The translations under genes were made by a program, and so were the position numbers. The notes beneath the pieces were generated by a model, which had not been told where the DNA came from, searched no databases, and saw only the letters and a program-made list of their open reading frames with translations. DNA of 64,000 bases from Flavobacteriales bacterium (GTDB taxonomy: Bacteria; Bacteroidota; Bacteroidia; Flavobacteriales_F; PHOS-HE28), in contig JADJCS010000018.1 in assembly GCA_016703105.1 (NCBI GenBank), positions 1 to 64,000 of the forward strand, in the 5' to 3' direction. Of the stretch, positions 40,197 through 48,693 are shown piece by piece (within the stretch, counting starts at the first letter, position 1; every line of letters begins with the position of its first letter).

Positions 40197-40204
40197 TAAG
40201 TTCG
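40197..40204 (+). promoter_or_regulatory. -7 type promoter box
   Basis: TAAGTTCG, a TAnnTTcG match, 18 bases before the ATG at 40223. Between it and the LOG start on the other strand lies a hairpin (GCGGCTT 40147-40153, AAGCCGC 40158-40164). Confidence 0.4.
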
Positions 40205-40222
40205 CCGCCTCAAACGACATCC

Positions 40223-41467
40223 ATGCGCCACGCTACCCTGCTTCCTTTGTTCGCCTTCGCTACCATCGCCAGCGCCCAACCGCAATTGGACAACCCTGGC
40301 TTCGAGACCTGGCAGAGCGTGGGCACGGCCACTGAAGAGCCGGAGCAATGGAGTTCGGTGAAGACCAGTGATGGCGGCACCCTCATCAACAACCTCGCCC
40401 CGCAGATGGTATGGCAGAGCGCCGACGCGCACAGCGGATCGTGGTCGGCGAACCTGCGCACCGTGTCCTCCATCCTTGGCGCGGCGACGGGCTTGCTCAC
40501 CAATGGGCGGGTGCATGCCGAACTGCAGATCGAGAACAGCTATGTGTTCACCGATAGCACCAACAGCGATTGGAACACCCCGTGCGCCTCGCGGCCGGAT
40601 AGTTTGATCGGCTGGTACAAGTACGCACCTCTCCCGGGTGACAAGGCGGTGATCGGCGTGCTGCTGCATGTGGACGATGGCAAACTCCCCGGCTTTGGCA
40701 CCGAGCCCAACTGGGTCGGCGGCGCGGATTGGGAATCGCCCAGCGCCACGGTGGCCACTTGGGAGCGCATTTCCGTGCCGTTCTACTACATCGACAACCG
40801 CGTGCCGGAGTACCTGCTCATGATCATGACGACGGGAGATAGCACCAACAGCCAGGTGGGTACCGAGGCCTGGTTCGATGATCTCGGCCTGATCTACAAC
40901 GTCTACGCGACGCCCGATGCCGCGATCGCCTATGTCACTGCGATCGATGGGTTCGATCTCAACGTGGCCTATACCACAGGCGGCGAACCTGTGGGCGCTG
41001 TGGATTTCACCGCGGAACTATCGGATGTGAACGGTGACTTCACCAATGCTGTGGCGATCGGTACGCTCAACAGCACTTCGTCCAGTGGCAGCATCGCATG
41101 CACCATTCCTGCGGGCACCGTGCCAGGCACCGGCTACCGCATTCGTGTGAACACACCATCACCCTACTACGCGCCGGTGGATTCCGTGATTGTGGTGGAA
41201 ATGTCCACGGACATCCAGCAGCTATCGAACGCAGGCGCACATGTCTATGTGAACCAGCAAGGCTTGAACATGGATCTAAGCGCAGCGCCGTTCGCGATGC
41301 CGCGCTACGAGATCATCGCCGCGAACGGACAGGTCGTCACGCAAGGTTCGCTGGTGTCGGGTTCGCTGAACGTGCTTGCTGCACCCGCGCAGCCAGGTAT
41401 CTACACCGTGCGTCTCTACCACGCGAGCGGTTCCGAGGCGATGCGTGTTGCGGTTCCGATCCGGTAG
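40223..41467 (+). CDS. secreted PCMD/T9SS-type protein
   Basis: Protein of 414 aa from ATG 40223, starting with a signal peptide (RHATLLPLFAFATIASAQ). The opening LDNPGFETWQSVGTATEEP and later WDFGSE-like beta strands (LIGWYKYAPLPGDKAVIG, WERISVPFYYIDNRVPEYLL, VGTEAWFDDLGLIY) are typical of carbohydrate-binding jelly-roll domains (PCMD type) in T9SS substrates. The C-terminal part ends in GIYTVRLYHASGSEAMRVAV, a sorting-like tail. Function unknown. It is convergent with the next gene, separated by two bases. Confidence 0.8.
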   Translation: MRHATLLPLFAFATIASAQPQLDNPGFETWQSVGTATEEPEQWSSVKTSDGGTLINNLAPQMVWQSADAHSGSWSANLRTVSSILGAATGLLTNGRVHAELQIENSYVFTDSTNSDWNTPCASRPDSLIGWYKYAPLPGDKAVIGVLLHVDDGKLPGFGTEPNWVGGADWESPSATVATWERISVPFYYIDNRVPEYLLMIMTTGDSTNSQVGTEAWFDDLGLIYNVYATPDAAIAYVTAIDGFDLNVAYTTGGEPVGAVDFTAELSDVNGDFTNAVAIGTLNSTSSSGSIACTIPAGTVPGTGYRIRVNTPSPYYAPVDSVIVVEMSTDIQQLSNAGAHVYVNQQGLNMDLSAAPFAMPRYEIIAANGQVVTQGSLVSGSLNVLAAPAQPGIYTVRLYHASGSEAMRVAVPIR

Positions 41468-41469
41468 GG

Positions 41470-42360
41470 CTAATAGACGGTGATCCGCTCGCGACCCACG
41501 ACCGACCCATCGCGAGATAGCACCAGCATGTAGCCGCCCGGCCGCGCGATGGTGATCGCCGTTGAGCCAACGCTCGCGTTGCCCGATGAAACGATGCGTC
41601 CTTGTGCATCGAGCAGCTCCCAATCGAGTCCAGGTTCGGCGCACAGCAGTGATGCCGATGTGTTCCGTGCGATCGCATTGGGTTGGAGCGACCAGTTGCC
41701 ATGACCGTTCGACTCCATGAAGCCTGTGCCGAGCTCGCATTGTGGGAGCTGTGGGTTCAGCCAGGTGATGTCGGGATCCTCGTAACAACGCAATGGGCCT
41801 AGGATGTCCATGTCGCAGGCTTCGTAGCCCCATAGGAAGTGGTAGATCGCGTGGCCTAGGCGCTCTGTTATCGTGGCGGATATGGGCCACACTGCGCCGA
41901 TGCCTTCATAGATCGTGGTGATCTCCACGTCAAGCACCCGCAGCGTGGATCCGTCAATGGACGTGCTCGATGTGCCCATGACCTCTACGTGGATGGTATC
42001 GAGCGGGTTCCAGATGCTTCGAGGAATATCCCAAGTGTCGCCGACGGCGGTGTTGAATGCGTAAAGGAGGTCGAAATTCTGCTGGTCTTGATCGAAAAGG
42101 AACACGCTATCTCCGCTCACATAGGTGTACGCCTGGCCTCCGCTATAAGGGAAGTAGCAGTCGGTTGTGGATCCATCCAACACGGAACAGGTGTGTCCTA
42201 GAATGGTCGTGTCCCCGATACAGGTGAGCGTGTATAGGTTAGAATCGGGCCCCCATGCGAAGTGTTGTTCATAGGACCACTTCGCGCCAATGGGTGCGAA
42301 GGTGGTTTGGGCGATGAGCGAGAGCGGGAGAAGTGCAGAAGCGAAGAGAAGTGTACGCAT
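41470..42360 (-). CDS. secreted protein with T9SS-type tail, unknown function
   Basis: Protein of 296 aa. Signal peptide MRTLLFASALLPLSLIAQ; then APIGAKWSYEQHFAWGPDSN, which is the opening of many Bacteroidota extracellular proteins, and LFDQDQQNFDLLYAFNTAVG. The C-terminal part WELLDAQGRIVSSGNASVG and GGYMLVLSRDGSVVGRERIT is a sorting-tail pattern. A Cys-containing middle (YEACDMDILGPLRC) may form a disulfide. Probably exported by T9SS. No enzymatic motif seen. Confidence 0.75.
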   Translation of the reverse strand: MRTLLFASALLPLSLIAQTTFAPIGAKWSYEQHFAWGPDSNLYTLTCIGDTTILGHTCSVLDGSTTDCYFPYSGGQAYTYVSGDSVFLFDQDQQNFDLLYAFNTAVGDTWDIPRSIWNPLDTIHVEVMGTSSTSIDGSTLRVLDVEITTIYEGIGAVWPISATITERLGHAIYHFLWGYEACDMDILGPLRCYEDPDITWLNPQLPQCELGTGFMESNGHGNWSLQPNAIARNTSASLLCAEPGLDWELLDAQGRIVSSGNASVGSTAITIARPGGYMLVLSRDGSVVGRERITVY

Positions 42361-42514
42361 GGGGTCCGGGTTAAAGGTGAAGGTACGTGGACAGGACAGG
42401 GGAGGCGTTTCCGGCGCTGCCTGTGTTGACTTTCGAGCGCCTTATATTCCTGCGAGTTCCTGGCTGGGCCACTTCGCGCATCTTTACCGGACTGCGGCCC
42501 TATTGCCTGCTTCT

Positions 42515-43942
42515 ATGCCTTCCATCCTCCAACGTCTCCATTTGCTTGTTCTGTTGTTGGCGTTCACGACAACCGCCGCTCAGCAGTACACCTACAAGGC
42601 CCGCTACGATTCGCTCGACACCCGCCACGACCTGTCGCGCCCGCTGATCGAGCGCTACTTCATTACCGCCAACCATGGGGCGGCCTGTTTCAATCTGGGG
42701 TTGATGGAGGAGATCAGGGTCAGCGCCAAGGAGGAGCTCGCCCTGGCCGAGCAGCTCGGTATCGACACGTTGCTCTCCACGGCCTCCAACCACGTGGGCG
42801 ATGCCCTCAACGGATCGGCGGAAGCGGCCTTGCAACTGAAGTACTTCTACCAAGGCTTGGACTACGCGCAACGCTCCGGAAACGCGAACTTCATCGGGAC
42901 CGCACAGAAGCAGATCGCCACGGTGTACAAGACCTTGGGCGATCTACCGCGCGCGCTGGGGTGGCTGAAGCTCGCCCTCGCCAACGTCACCTCGGACTAC
43001 CAGATCAATCGCACGTGCTGCCATCTGAGCGATTGCTACCGCCTGATGGGGCAGCCGGATTCCGCGCTGTATTGGGCGCAACGCTCCAACGTCGTTCCCC
43101 GACCGGAAGAGGACAACTATGGCTACGCGCGCTCTTACTACATGCTGGGGGCAGCATACGCGGCCAAGGGCGAACGGCAATTGGCGGAAGTGCATTTCGC
43201 GCGGGCCATCGAGGTTGCGGATGCTTTCCATGTGATGATCCCGTTGTACGGATCGCTCGTGGCGCGGGGGCAGATGGAACTGGAGGCGGGCGACCTGGCC
43301 GCTGCCATCGCCGACGGCCATCGGGCCTTGCTCGTGAGCAGTGACGGCGGCAACCTCGAAGGCCAGGTCGGCGCCTCCGACCTGCTGCGTCGAGCTTACA
43401 AGGCCAGCGGTGAGGCCGATAGCGCCTACCACTACTTCGAGCTGCGCGTACTGTATGCGGACAGCCTGATCAACGCCACCAACCTGAACAAGCTCCAGAA
43501 CATGGCGTTCGCGCAGGAGCTGAAGGAACAGGAGGATGCGAAGCTGAAGGCCGAGGAAATGGCCGCACGCTCCCGCAACATCCAATTCGGCATCATCGCC
43601 CTTATCGTCATTACGCTGGGGATCTTCCTGCTCATCTTCAGCAGGACGGCGGTGGTTGGCGCCAAGGCCATCAAGAACCTCTCGCTCATCGCGCTGCTGC
43701 TCTTCTTCGAGTTCATCAACCTGCTCGTGCATCCGTTCCTGGATCGTATCACGAACCACTCGCCGATCCTGATGCTATTGTGCATGGCCGCGATCGCCGG
43801 GCTGCTGATCCCGCTGCACCACCGCATGGAGAAGCTGATCACCAACATGCTCGTGAGCAAGAACAACCGGGTAAGGTTGGAGGCGGCGCGGAGGACGATC
43901 GAGGAACTGGAAGGAAGTAGGAATGACCATGCCGCGAGTTGA
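42515..43942 (+). CDS. TPR protein with triple-membrane-helix C-terminal module, paralogue 1
   Basis: Protein of 475 aa from ATG 42515 (chosen because a signal peptide, LQRLHLLVLLLAFTTTAAQ, follows). Residues about 25-340 are TPR-like repeats (for example NFIGTAQKQIATVYKTLGDL; DSALYWAQRSNVVPRPEED), expected in the periplasm. A coiled segment (KEQEDAKLKAEEMAA) leads to a 115-residue C-terminal module starting RSRNIQFGIIALIVITLGIF with three hydrophobic helices, the HHRMEK turn, and a final basic amphipathic helix (VRLEAARRTIEEL). No kinase, LuxR or LytTR domain is present. First of three tandem paralogues that share this module at about 97-98% identity. Confidence 0.85.
   Translation: MPSILQRLHLLVLLLAFTTTAAQQYTYKARYDSLDTRHDLSRPLIERYFITANHGAACFNLGLMEEIRVSAKEELALAEQLGIDTLLSTASNHVGDALNGSAEAALQLKYFYQGLDYAQRSGNANFIGTAQKQIATVYKTLGDLPRALGWLKLALANVTSDYQINRTCCHLSDCYRLMGQPDSALYWAQRSNVVPRPEEDNYGYARSYYMLGAAYAAKGERQLAEVHFARAIEVADAFHVMIPLYGSLVARGQMELEAGDLAAAIADGHRALLVSSDGGNLEGQVGASDLLRRAYKASGEADSAYHYFELRVLYADSLINATNLNKLQNMAFAQELKEQEDAKLKAEEMAARSRNIQFGIIALIVITLGIFLLIFSRTAVVGAKAIKNLSLIALLLFFEFINLLVHPFLDRITNHSPILMLLCMAAIAGLLIPLHHRMEKLITNMLVSKNNRVRLEAARRTIEELEGSRNDHAAS
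43568..43912 (+). repeat. conserved 345-bp module, copy 1 (other copies 45090-45434 and 46577-46921)
   Basis: The 115-codon module encodes RSRNIQFG to RTIEELE. Copies 1 and 2 differ at 2 residues, 1 and 3 at 3 residues; DNA identity is visibly about 90% or more, while the upstream TPR regions are dissimilar. Confidence 0.85.
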
Positions 43943-44072
43943 ACGAATTCAAACCGAGAAACCTCGCGCAGCGCGAACCACTCATATGAACTCCGTTGAT
44001 CCTATTGTCCATCGCGCGAAGGTTCGCCTCATCCGGATCCTTGCTTTGGGTCCGGCATCTTCCCACCATCGC

Positions 44073-45464
44073 ATGATTGCGAGGAGGCTCCTTTTCATAG
44101 CATGGATGACCTGTCCATGGGCGACCATCTCCCCCGCCCAGAACCCGACGGCAGACAGTCTCATGATCGAGATGGGAAGGATCGAAGGCGATGGCGCACG
44201 GATCGATGTGATGAACAAGATCATCTACGAAGTGCCCACGCTCACTCAAGAGCAGCGCATCACCTATACCAAGGCCATTCTGGACTTGAGCAAGAAGCGG
44301 GGCGACCACGTGCTGGAAAGCGTGACCACTGCGGAACTGGGCTACTTGCTGTTCTTTAGCGGCAACAGCTTGCAGGGCACTGAACTGGCTTACACCGCCT
44401 TGGACATGGCGCAACACCATGATCATGCACAAGCCTTGGGCATCATCTACATCGACTTGGCCGCATGCATTGAGGACTCCTCCAAAGGCTTAGGGTACCT
44501 GCGGGCGGGCCTGGCAGCCTCGGAGCGGGCCAGTGATCCCTACACTGGAGCATCGGCCTTGCTCAATCTGTCCTACTTCTTCATGAACAGGGGTGTGCGC
44601 GACTCTGCTTTGTACTATGCCCAACGCGGCTATGAACGAACCCTTGAAGTGAAGTCCAATCGCTGGTTCCCGACCGCTGGGCTCTGGATGCTGGCGCAGA
44701 TCCATGACGACATGTATGGAGATCGGGTGATCGCAAGGGAATACCTGAAGAAAGCGTTGGCTGTTCCCGGTGCCATGGAACATCCCATTGCGTACATGCG
44801 GTTGTACATGACCATGTCCAAGTTCCAACTAACCGATGGACGCGTCGATTCGGCCCTGCACTATGCGAACCTGATAAGGGATAGGAAGGACTTGTTGAAC
44901 CCATTTGAAGTAGTAGAGATGTATGGCTTGTACAAGCAGATCTATGACACCACGAACGCGGACAGCGCCTTGAAGTACTACCGGCTCGCCGAGACGGCCC
45001 AAGCTGCCCTTGAGGTGACAAGGAATCGCCAGCAGGTCGCGCTGTTGCAGATGAAGAAGGAGATGGAGCTCGACCATCAGCTCGCCGCCCGCTCCCGCAA
45101 CATCCAGTTCGGCATCATCGCGTTGATCGTCATCACCCTTGGCATCTTCCTGCTCATCTTCAGCCGCACCTCGGTGGTGGGAGCGAAGGCCATCAAGAAC
45201 CTCTCGCTCATTGCGCTGCTGTTGTTCTTCGAGTTCATCAACCTGCTCTTGCATCCATTCCTGGATCGCATCACCAACCATTCGCCGATCCTGATGCTAT
45301 TGTGCATGGCAGCCATCGCCGGGCTGCTGATCCCGCTGCACCACCGCATGGAAAAGCTGATCACCAACATGCTCGTGAGCAAGAACAACCGGGTGCGGTT
45401 GGAAGCTGCGAGGAGGACGATCGAGGAGCTTGAAGCAAGGCCGACTGACACGAACGCTGGTTGA
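44073..45464 (+). CDS. TPR protein with triple-membrane-helix C-terminal module, paralogue 2
   Basis: Protein of 463 aa from ATG 44073; a signal-like sequence follows (RRLLFIAWMTCPWATISPAQ). The TPR-like part (RIEGDGARIDVMNKIIYEVP, LQGTELAYTALDMAQHHDHA, ALHYANLIRDRKDLLNPFEV) is clearly different from paralogue 1 and 3. It joins the same C-terminal module through MKKEMELDHQLAA. Gap to paralogue 1 about 130 bp. The stop overlaps the ATG of paralogue 3. TPR units may bind peptides or partner proteins in the periplasm and pass a signal through the membrane module (inference). Confidence 0.85.
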   Translation: MIARRLLFIAWMTCPWATISPAQNPTADSLMIEMGRIEGDGARIDVMNKIIYEVPTLTQEQRITYTKAILDLSKKRGDHVLESVTTAELGYLLFFSGNSLQGTELAYTALDMAQHHDHAQALGIIYIDLAACIEDSSKGLGYLRAGLAASERASDPYTGASALLNLSYFFMNRGVRDSALYYAQRGYERTLEVKSNRWFPTAGLWMLAQIHDDMYGDRVIAREYLKKALAVPGAMEHPIAYMRLYMTMSKFQLTDGRVDSALHYANLIRDRKDLLNPFEVVEMYGLYKQIYDTTNADSALKYYRLAETAQAALEVTRNRQQVALLQMKKEMELDHQLAARSRNIQFGIIALIVITLGIFLLIFSRTSVVGAKAIKNLSLIALLLFFEFINLLLHPFLDRITNHSPILMLLCMAAIAGLLIPLHHRMEKLITNMLVSKNNRVRLEAARRTIEELEARPTDTNAG

Positions 45465-46942
45465 TGACCATGGATCTACGCATGCTTCACCAACGAACCA
45501 TCACCATGGTCTTCAGTTGCCGCGCGCTGGCCTTGGTCATTGCGCTGGCCGGTATCGGACAGCTTTACTCCCAGCCGTTCGATACGCTCAGCGCGCGGAC
45601 CAGTGGCTTTCCAGTGGACACCTTGATCGTCCGCGAAAAGGCCGCGAACGACCCCCGCATGAAGGTCGCGCTCCTCTCCCGGCTTGTGATGAAGTACCTG
45701 TACCTCGACCGCCAGGAGGAATGCATGTCAACATCGATCCGCACCCTTGAGATCGCGGAACCGACCAAGAACGATACGCTGATCGCTAGGGCGCATCTCG
45801 CGATCGGGACCGCTTTCGCGATCGTCAATGATGTGAACGCAGCATTGAAGCATTACAACATTGCGCTCGATCGCTACACAAGCGTTGGCGACAGTATCTG
45901 GATGGGTGCGGTCTGCAAGGAGATCGCCGTGCTGTACCAGCGGGTCGGGGATAATGTTGGCGCAATGGGCTACTTGCGGAAGGCTTTGGCATATGGTATG
46001 CCCCCCGGTATCCGTTCGCGAGGAATGAGTATGCTCGCCAGGTGCTACTTGGACAAGGGTGATCTGGATTCCGCCCTCTTTTATGTTCAGAAGGTGGACA
46101 TGATCAGATCGCCTGCTCAGGATCCGTGGGGGTACGCTTATTCGAATGGCGCGTTGGCAACCGTGTATGCGGCTCGCCATGAACAGGACTTGGCCGAATT
46201 GCATTTCAAGCGCGCTATCGCGGCGGCCGATTCGTTCGACCTTCCCTTGCCGCTCATCCAATACGGATCAGGATATGCTTCAATGCTTGTGGAGCAGGGC
46301 CGTGCTTCGGAAAGTCTGGCCATGGCGCAGATGTGCTTCAATGTCGCCGAAGGGGTCCAATCGCCGGGTATTCTCGAGAAAGCCGCTGATGCCTTGGCCG
46401 ATGCGTACTACGCGAACGGCATGGCCGATAGCGCGTTCGTATACGCGAAGCGCTGCATCGCTTATCGCGATAGCGTGACCGCGACACAGAACCGCAGCCA
46501 ACTGAAGAGCCAACTGTTCGCTCAGCAGATCAAAGACATTGAGGATGCGAAGCTGAAGGCTGAAGAGGCCGAAGCCCGCTCCCGCAACATCCAGTTCGGC
46601 ATCATCGCGCTCATCGTGATCACGCTGGGGATCTTCCTGCTCATCTTCAGCCGTACAGCGGTGGTAGGTGCGAAGGCCATCAAAAACCTCTCGCTCATCG
46701 CGCTGCTGCTCTTTTTCGAGTTCATCAACCTGTTGCTGCACCCGTTCCTCGATCGCATCACCAACCATTCGCCGATCCTCATGCTCTTGGCCATGGCGGC
46801 CATCGCCGGGCTGCTGATCCCGTTGCACCACCGCATGGAGAAGTTCATCACCAACATGCTCGTGAGCAAGAACAACCGGGTGCGGTTGGAGGCGGCGAGG
46901 AGGACGATCGAGGAGTTGGAAGGTGAGAAGGGCGCGAGCTAG
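45464..46942 (+). CDS. TPR protein with triple-membrane-helix C-terminal module, paralogue 3
   Basis: Protein of about 492 aa; the ATG at 45464 shares a base with the stop of paralogue 2, so translation is coupled. ATG 45506 is an alternative start placed directly before a signal-like segment (SCRALALVIALAGIGQLYSQ). TPR repeats include DTLIARAHLAIGTAFAIVND, ALKHYNIALDRYTSVGD and AYADSAFVYAKRC-like units; linker DIEDAKLKAEEAEA; then the conserved module with C-to-A, V-to-L and L-to-F exchanges. Coupled order and identical modules suggest a complex or alternating sensors. No known effector domain. Confidence 0.85.
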   Translation: MTMDLRMLHQRTITMVFSCRALALVIALAGIGQLYSQPFDTLSARTSGFPVDTLIVREKAANDPRMKVALLSRLVMKYLYLDRQEECMSTSIRTLEIAEPTKNDTLIARAHLAIGTAFAIVNDVNAALKHYNIALDRYTSVGDSIWMGAVCKEIAVLYQRVGDNVGAMGYLRKALAYGMPPGIRSRGMSMLARCYLDKGDLDSALFYVQKVDMIRSPAQDPWGYAYSNGALATVYAARHEQDLAELHFKRAIAAADSFDLPLPLIQYGSGYASMLVEQGRASESLAMAQMCFNVAEGVQSPGILEKAADALADAYYANGMADSAFVYAKRCIAYRDSVTATQNRSQLKSQLFAQQIKDIEDAKLKAEEAEARSRNIQFGIIALIVITLGIFLLIFSRTAVVGAKAIKNLSLIALLLFFEFINLLLHPFLDRITNHSPILMLLAMAAIAGLLIPLHHRMEKFITNMLVSKNNRVRLEAARRTIEELEGEKGAS

Positions 46943-47027
46943 GTCCTCGGGTAAGCGCTTCATCAATTCTCTAAGGATCTGTTAATTCCTTGCTAGGGGC
47001 GTGATCAAGGTCTACGTTCGCACCCGA

Positions 47028-47357
47028 ATGGTGCTTAGGTCCCAACCAACCAAGAACTCGGTCGTGATCAGGCTCTTGACGTGTCTGCTCTTGTTGGGTG
47101 TGCAGCCTTGGTTCGTTGGCCTTCAGGCATCGGACCTGCCGACGGGGATATTCGAGCTCGGCGCTCTGCCTTCGGAGGCCGAGGACCAGAACGAAGGGCC
47201 GGACGGCGATGCGGATCTCGACCTAGCTGCACTTCAAGGTTTCTCCTTGCGCTCCGCCTGCGGGCTGGGTTCTGCGCTGGTGGCCTATGAACCCGGTTTC
47301 GACCGCAGCGGCTTATCGCTGCTGCCTGTCGCAGGGCTTCAGCCGTCCGCTCCCTAA
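47028..47357 (+). CDS. small exported protein upstream of the RND operon, unknown function
   Basis: About 109 aa from ATG 47028 (GTG 47001 is an alternative). A signal-like segment (VIRLLTCLLLLGVQPWFVG) is followed by an acidic stretch (SEAEDQNEGPDGDADLDL) and a Gly/Leu/Ser-rich end with no recognised domain. Located 160 bp before the RND adaptor gene; it may be part of the same unit, but coupling is not evident. The stretch 47358-47523 holds nothing recognised. Confidence 0.45.
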   Translation: MVLRSQPTKNSVVIRLLTCLLLLGVQPWFVGLQASDLPTGIFELGALPSEAEDQNEGPDGDADLDLAALQGFSLRSACGLGSALVAYEPGFDRSGLSLLPVAGLQPSAP

Positions 47358-47523
47358 GTCACTTTAAGTCCCGGAACCACTTCCGGGCAATACGGTGTGA
47401 CGTTGATCGTCCCCGTCTTTGCGCCGCGGTCTATTCGGCCATTCGCGCAAATCCGTTGCCGCACCCATCCGGTGTTGAGCTGAACCACGCCCTCGTTCGA
47501 AGAAGTGCATTCCCCACATTTCC

Positions 47524-48672
47524 ATGCTCCATCCGCATTCGACCTCGTTCCACCGCGCGATCACGCGCATCACTTCGTCCTTTGGCAAGAGTTTGCTCTC
47601 CGGTCCCATCGTCCTAAGCCTCTTGCTCAGCAGTTGCGGTGGGCACCACGCGGAAGAGCACGGAGGGCATGAGCACGGTCGCTATCCCGCCACCACTCCG
47701 CTGCTAACGGATACCGTTGTTCAGCGTGACTACGTGTGCCAGATCCACTCCGTGCAGCACATCGAACTGCGCGCGCTGGAGAAGGGCTACTTACAGGATA
47801 TGCTGGTGGATGAGGGCCAGCAGGTGAAGGAAGGCCAACTGCTCTTCCGGATAAGGCCAGTGCTCTATCTGGCCGAGGTGCAACGGGCGCAAGCGGAAGC
47901 CGACTTCGCAGAGATCGAATACCGCAACACCAAGAGCCTGGCTGACAGCAACGTGGTATCGCCGAACGAACTGGCCATGGCCAAGGCCCACTTCGACAAG
48001 GCGATAGCGGAACTGAGCATGGCACAGGCGCATCTGGGCTTCACGGAGATCCACGCGCCGTTCGATGGCATCGTAGGCCGCTTCCATGTGCGAAAGGGCT
48101 CCTTGTTGGATGAGGGCGAGCTGCTCACGGAGCTCTCCGATAACAGCACCATGTGGATCTACTTCAACGTGCCCGAAGCCGAGTACCTGGCCTACCAGAA
48201 GAACGCTTTGGCCGGCAACGGCACCAAGGTGAAATTGAAGATGGCCAACGGAGAGCAATTCGACCAGCCCGGAGAGATCACAGCCATCGAGTCCGACTTC
48301 AACAACACCACCGGCAACATCGCCTTTCGCGCCACATTCCCGAATCCCCAAAGACTGTTGCGACACGGCGAGACGGGCAACATCCTGATGGATTCCGATC
48401 TGAGGGGTGTTCTGCTCATCCCGCAGAAGGCCACCTTCGAAGTGCTGGACCACCGCTATGTGTATGTGATCGGTGCTGACAGTGTGTTGCACACCGCACG
48501 GATCGGGATCGGTCCCGAGCTGCAGCACCTTTTCGTGGTGAACGAAGGCCTCAAGAAGGACGATCGCATCCTGCTCGAAGGCCTGCGCAAAGTGAAGGAT
48601 GAAGAGAAGGTGGACTTCGAGTTCATCGCTCCTGATTCGGTGGTGAAGCACCTGGACCTGTACGCTGAGTAG
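47524..48672 (+). CDS. RND efflux periplasmic adaptor (membrane fusion lipoprotein)
   Basis: Protein of 382 aa. A lipobox is present in SLLLSSCGGHH (Cys about residue 38), so it is probably a lipoprotein attached to the inner membrane. Then VQHIELRALEKGYLQDMLVD (lipoyl-like half motif), a coiled hairpin (ALYLAEVQRAQAEADFAEIE), the second half motif FTEIHAPFDGIVGRFHVRKG, and the beta-barrel/MPD (LLIPQKATFEVLDHRYVYVI). This is the MFP subunit linking permease and outer-membrane channel. The His-rich stretch after the Cys (HHAEEHGGHEHG) could bind metal. First gene of the tripartite operon. Confidence 0.93.
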   Translation: MLHPHSTSFHRAITRITSSFGKSLLSGPIVLSLLLSSCGGHHAEEHGGHEHGRYPATTPLLTDTVVQRDYVCQIHSVQHIELRALEKGYLQDMLVDEGQQVKEGQLLFRIRPVLYLAEVQRAQAEADFAEIEYRNTKSLADSNVVSPNELAMAKAHFDKAIAELSMAQAHLGFTEIHAPFDGIVGRFHVRKGSLLDEGELLTELSDNSTMWIYFNVPEAEYLAYQKNALAGNGTKVKLKMANGEQFDQPGEITAIESDFNNTTGNIAFRATFPNPQRLLRHGETGNILMDSDLRGVLLIPQKATFEVLDHRYVYVIGADSVLHTARIGIGPELQHLFVVNEGLKKDDRILLEGLRKVKDEEKVDFEFIAPDSVVKHLDLYAE

Positions 48673-48693
48673 TAGCAGCAAACCAGCTCAGCC

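Noticed and set aside
42515..46942. Histidine kinase or LuxR-type TPR sensors
   Set aside because: No H-box, HATPase or helix-turn-helix motifs follow the TPR part; only a membrane module and a short basic helix.
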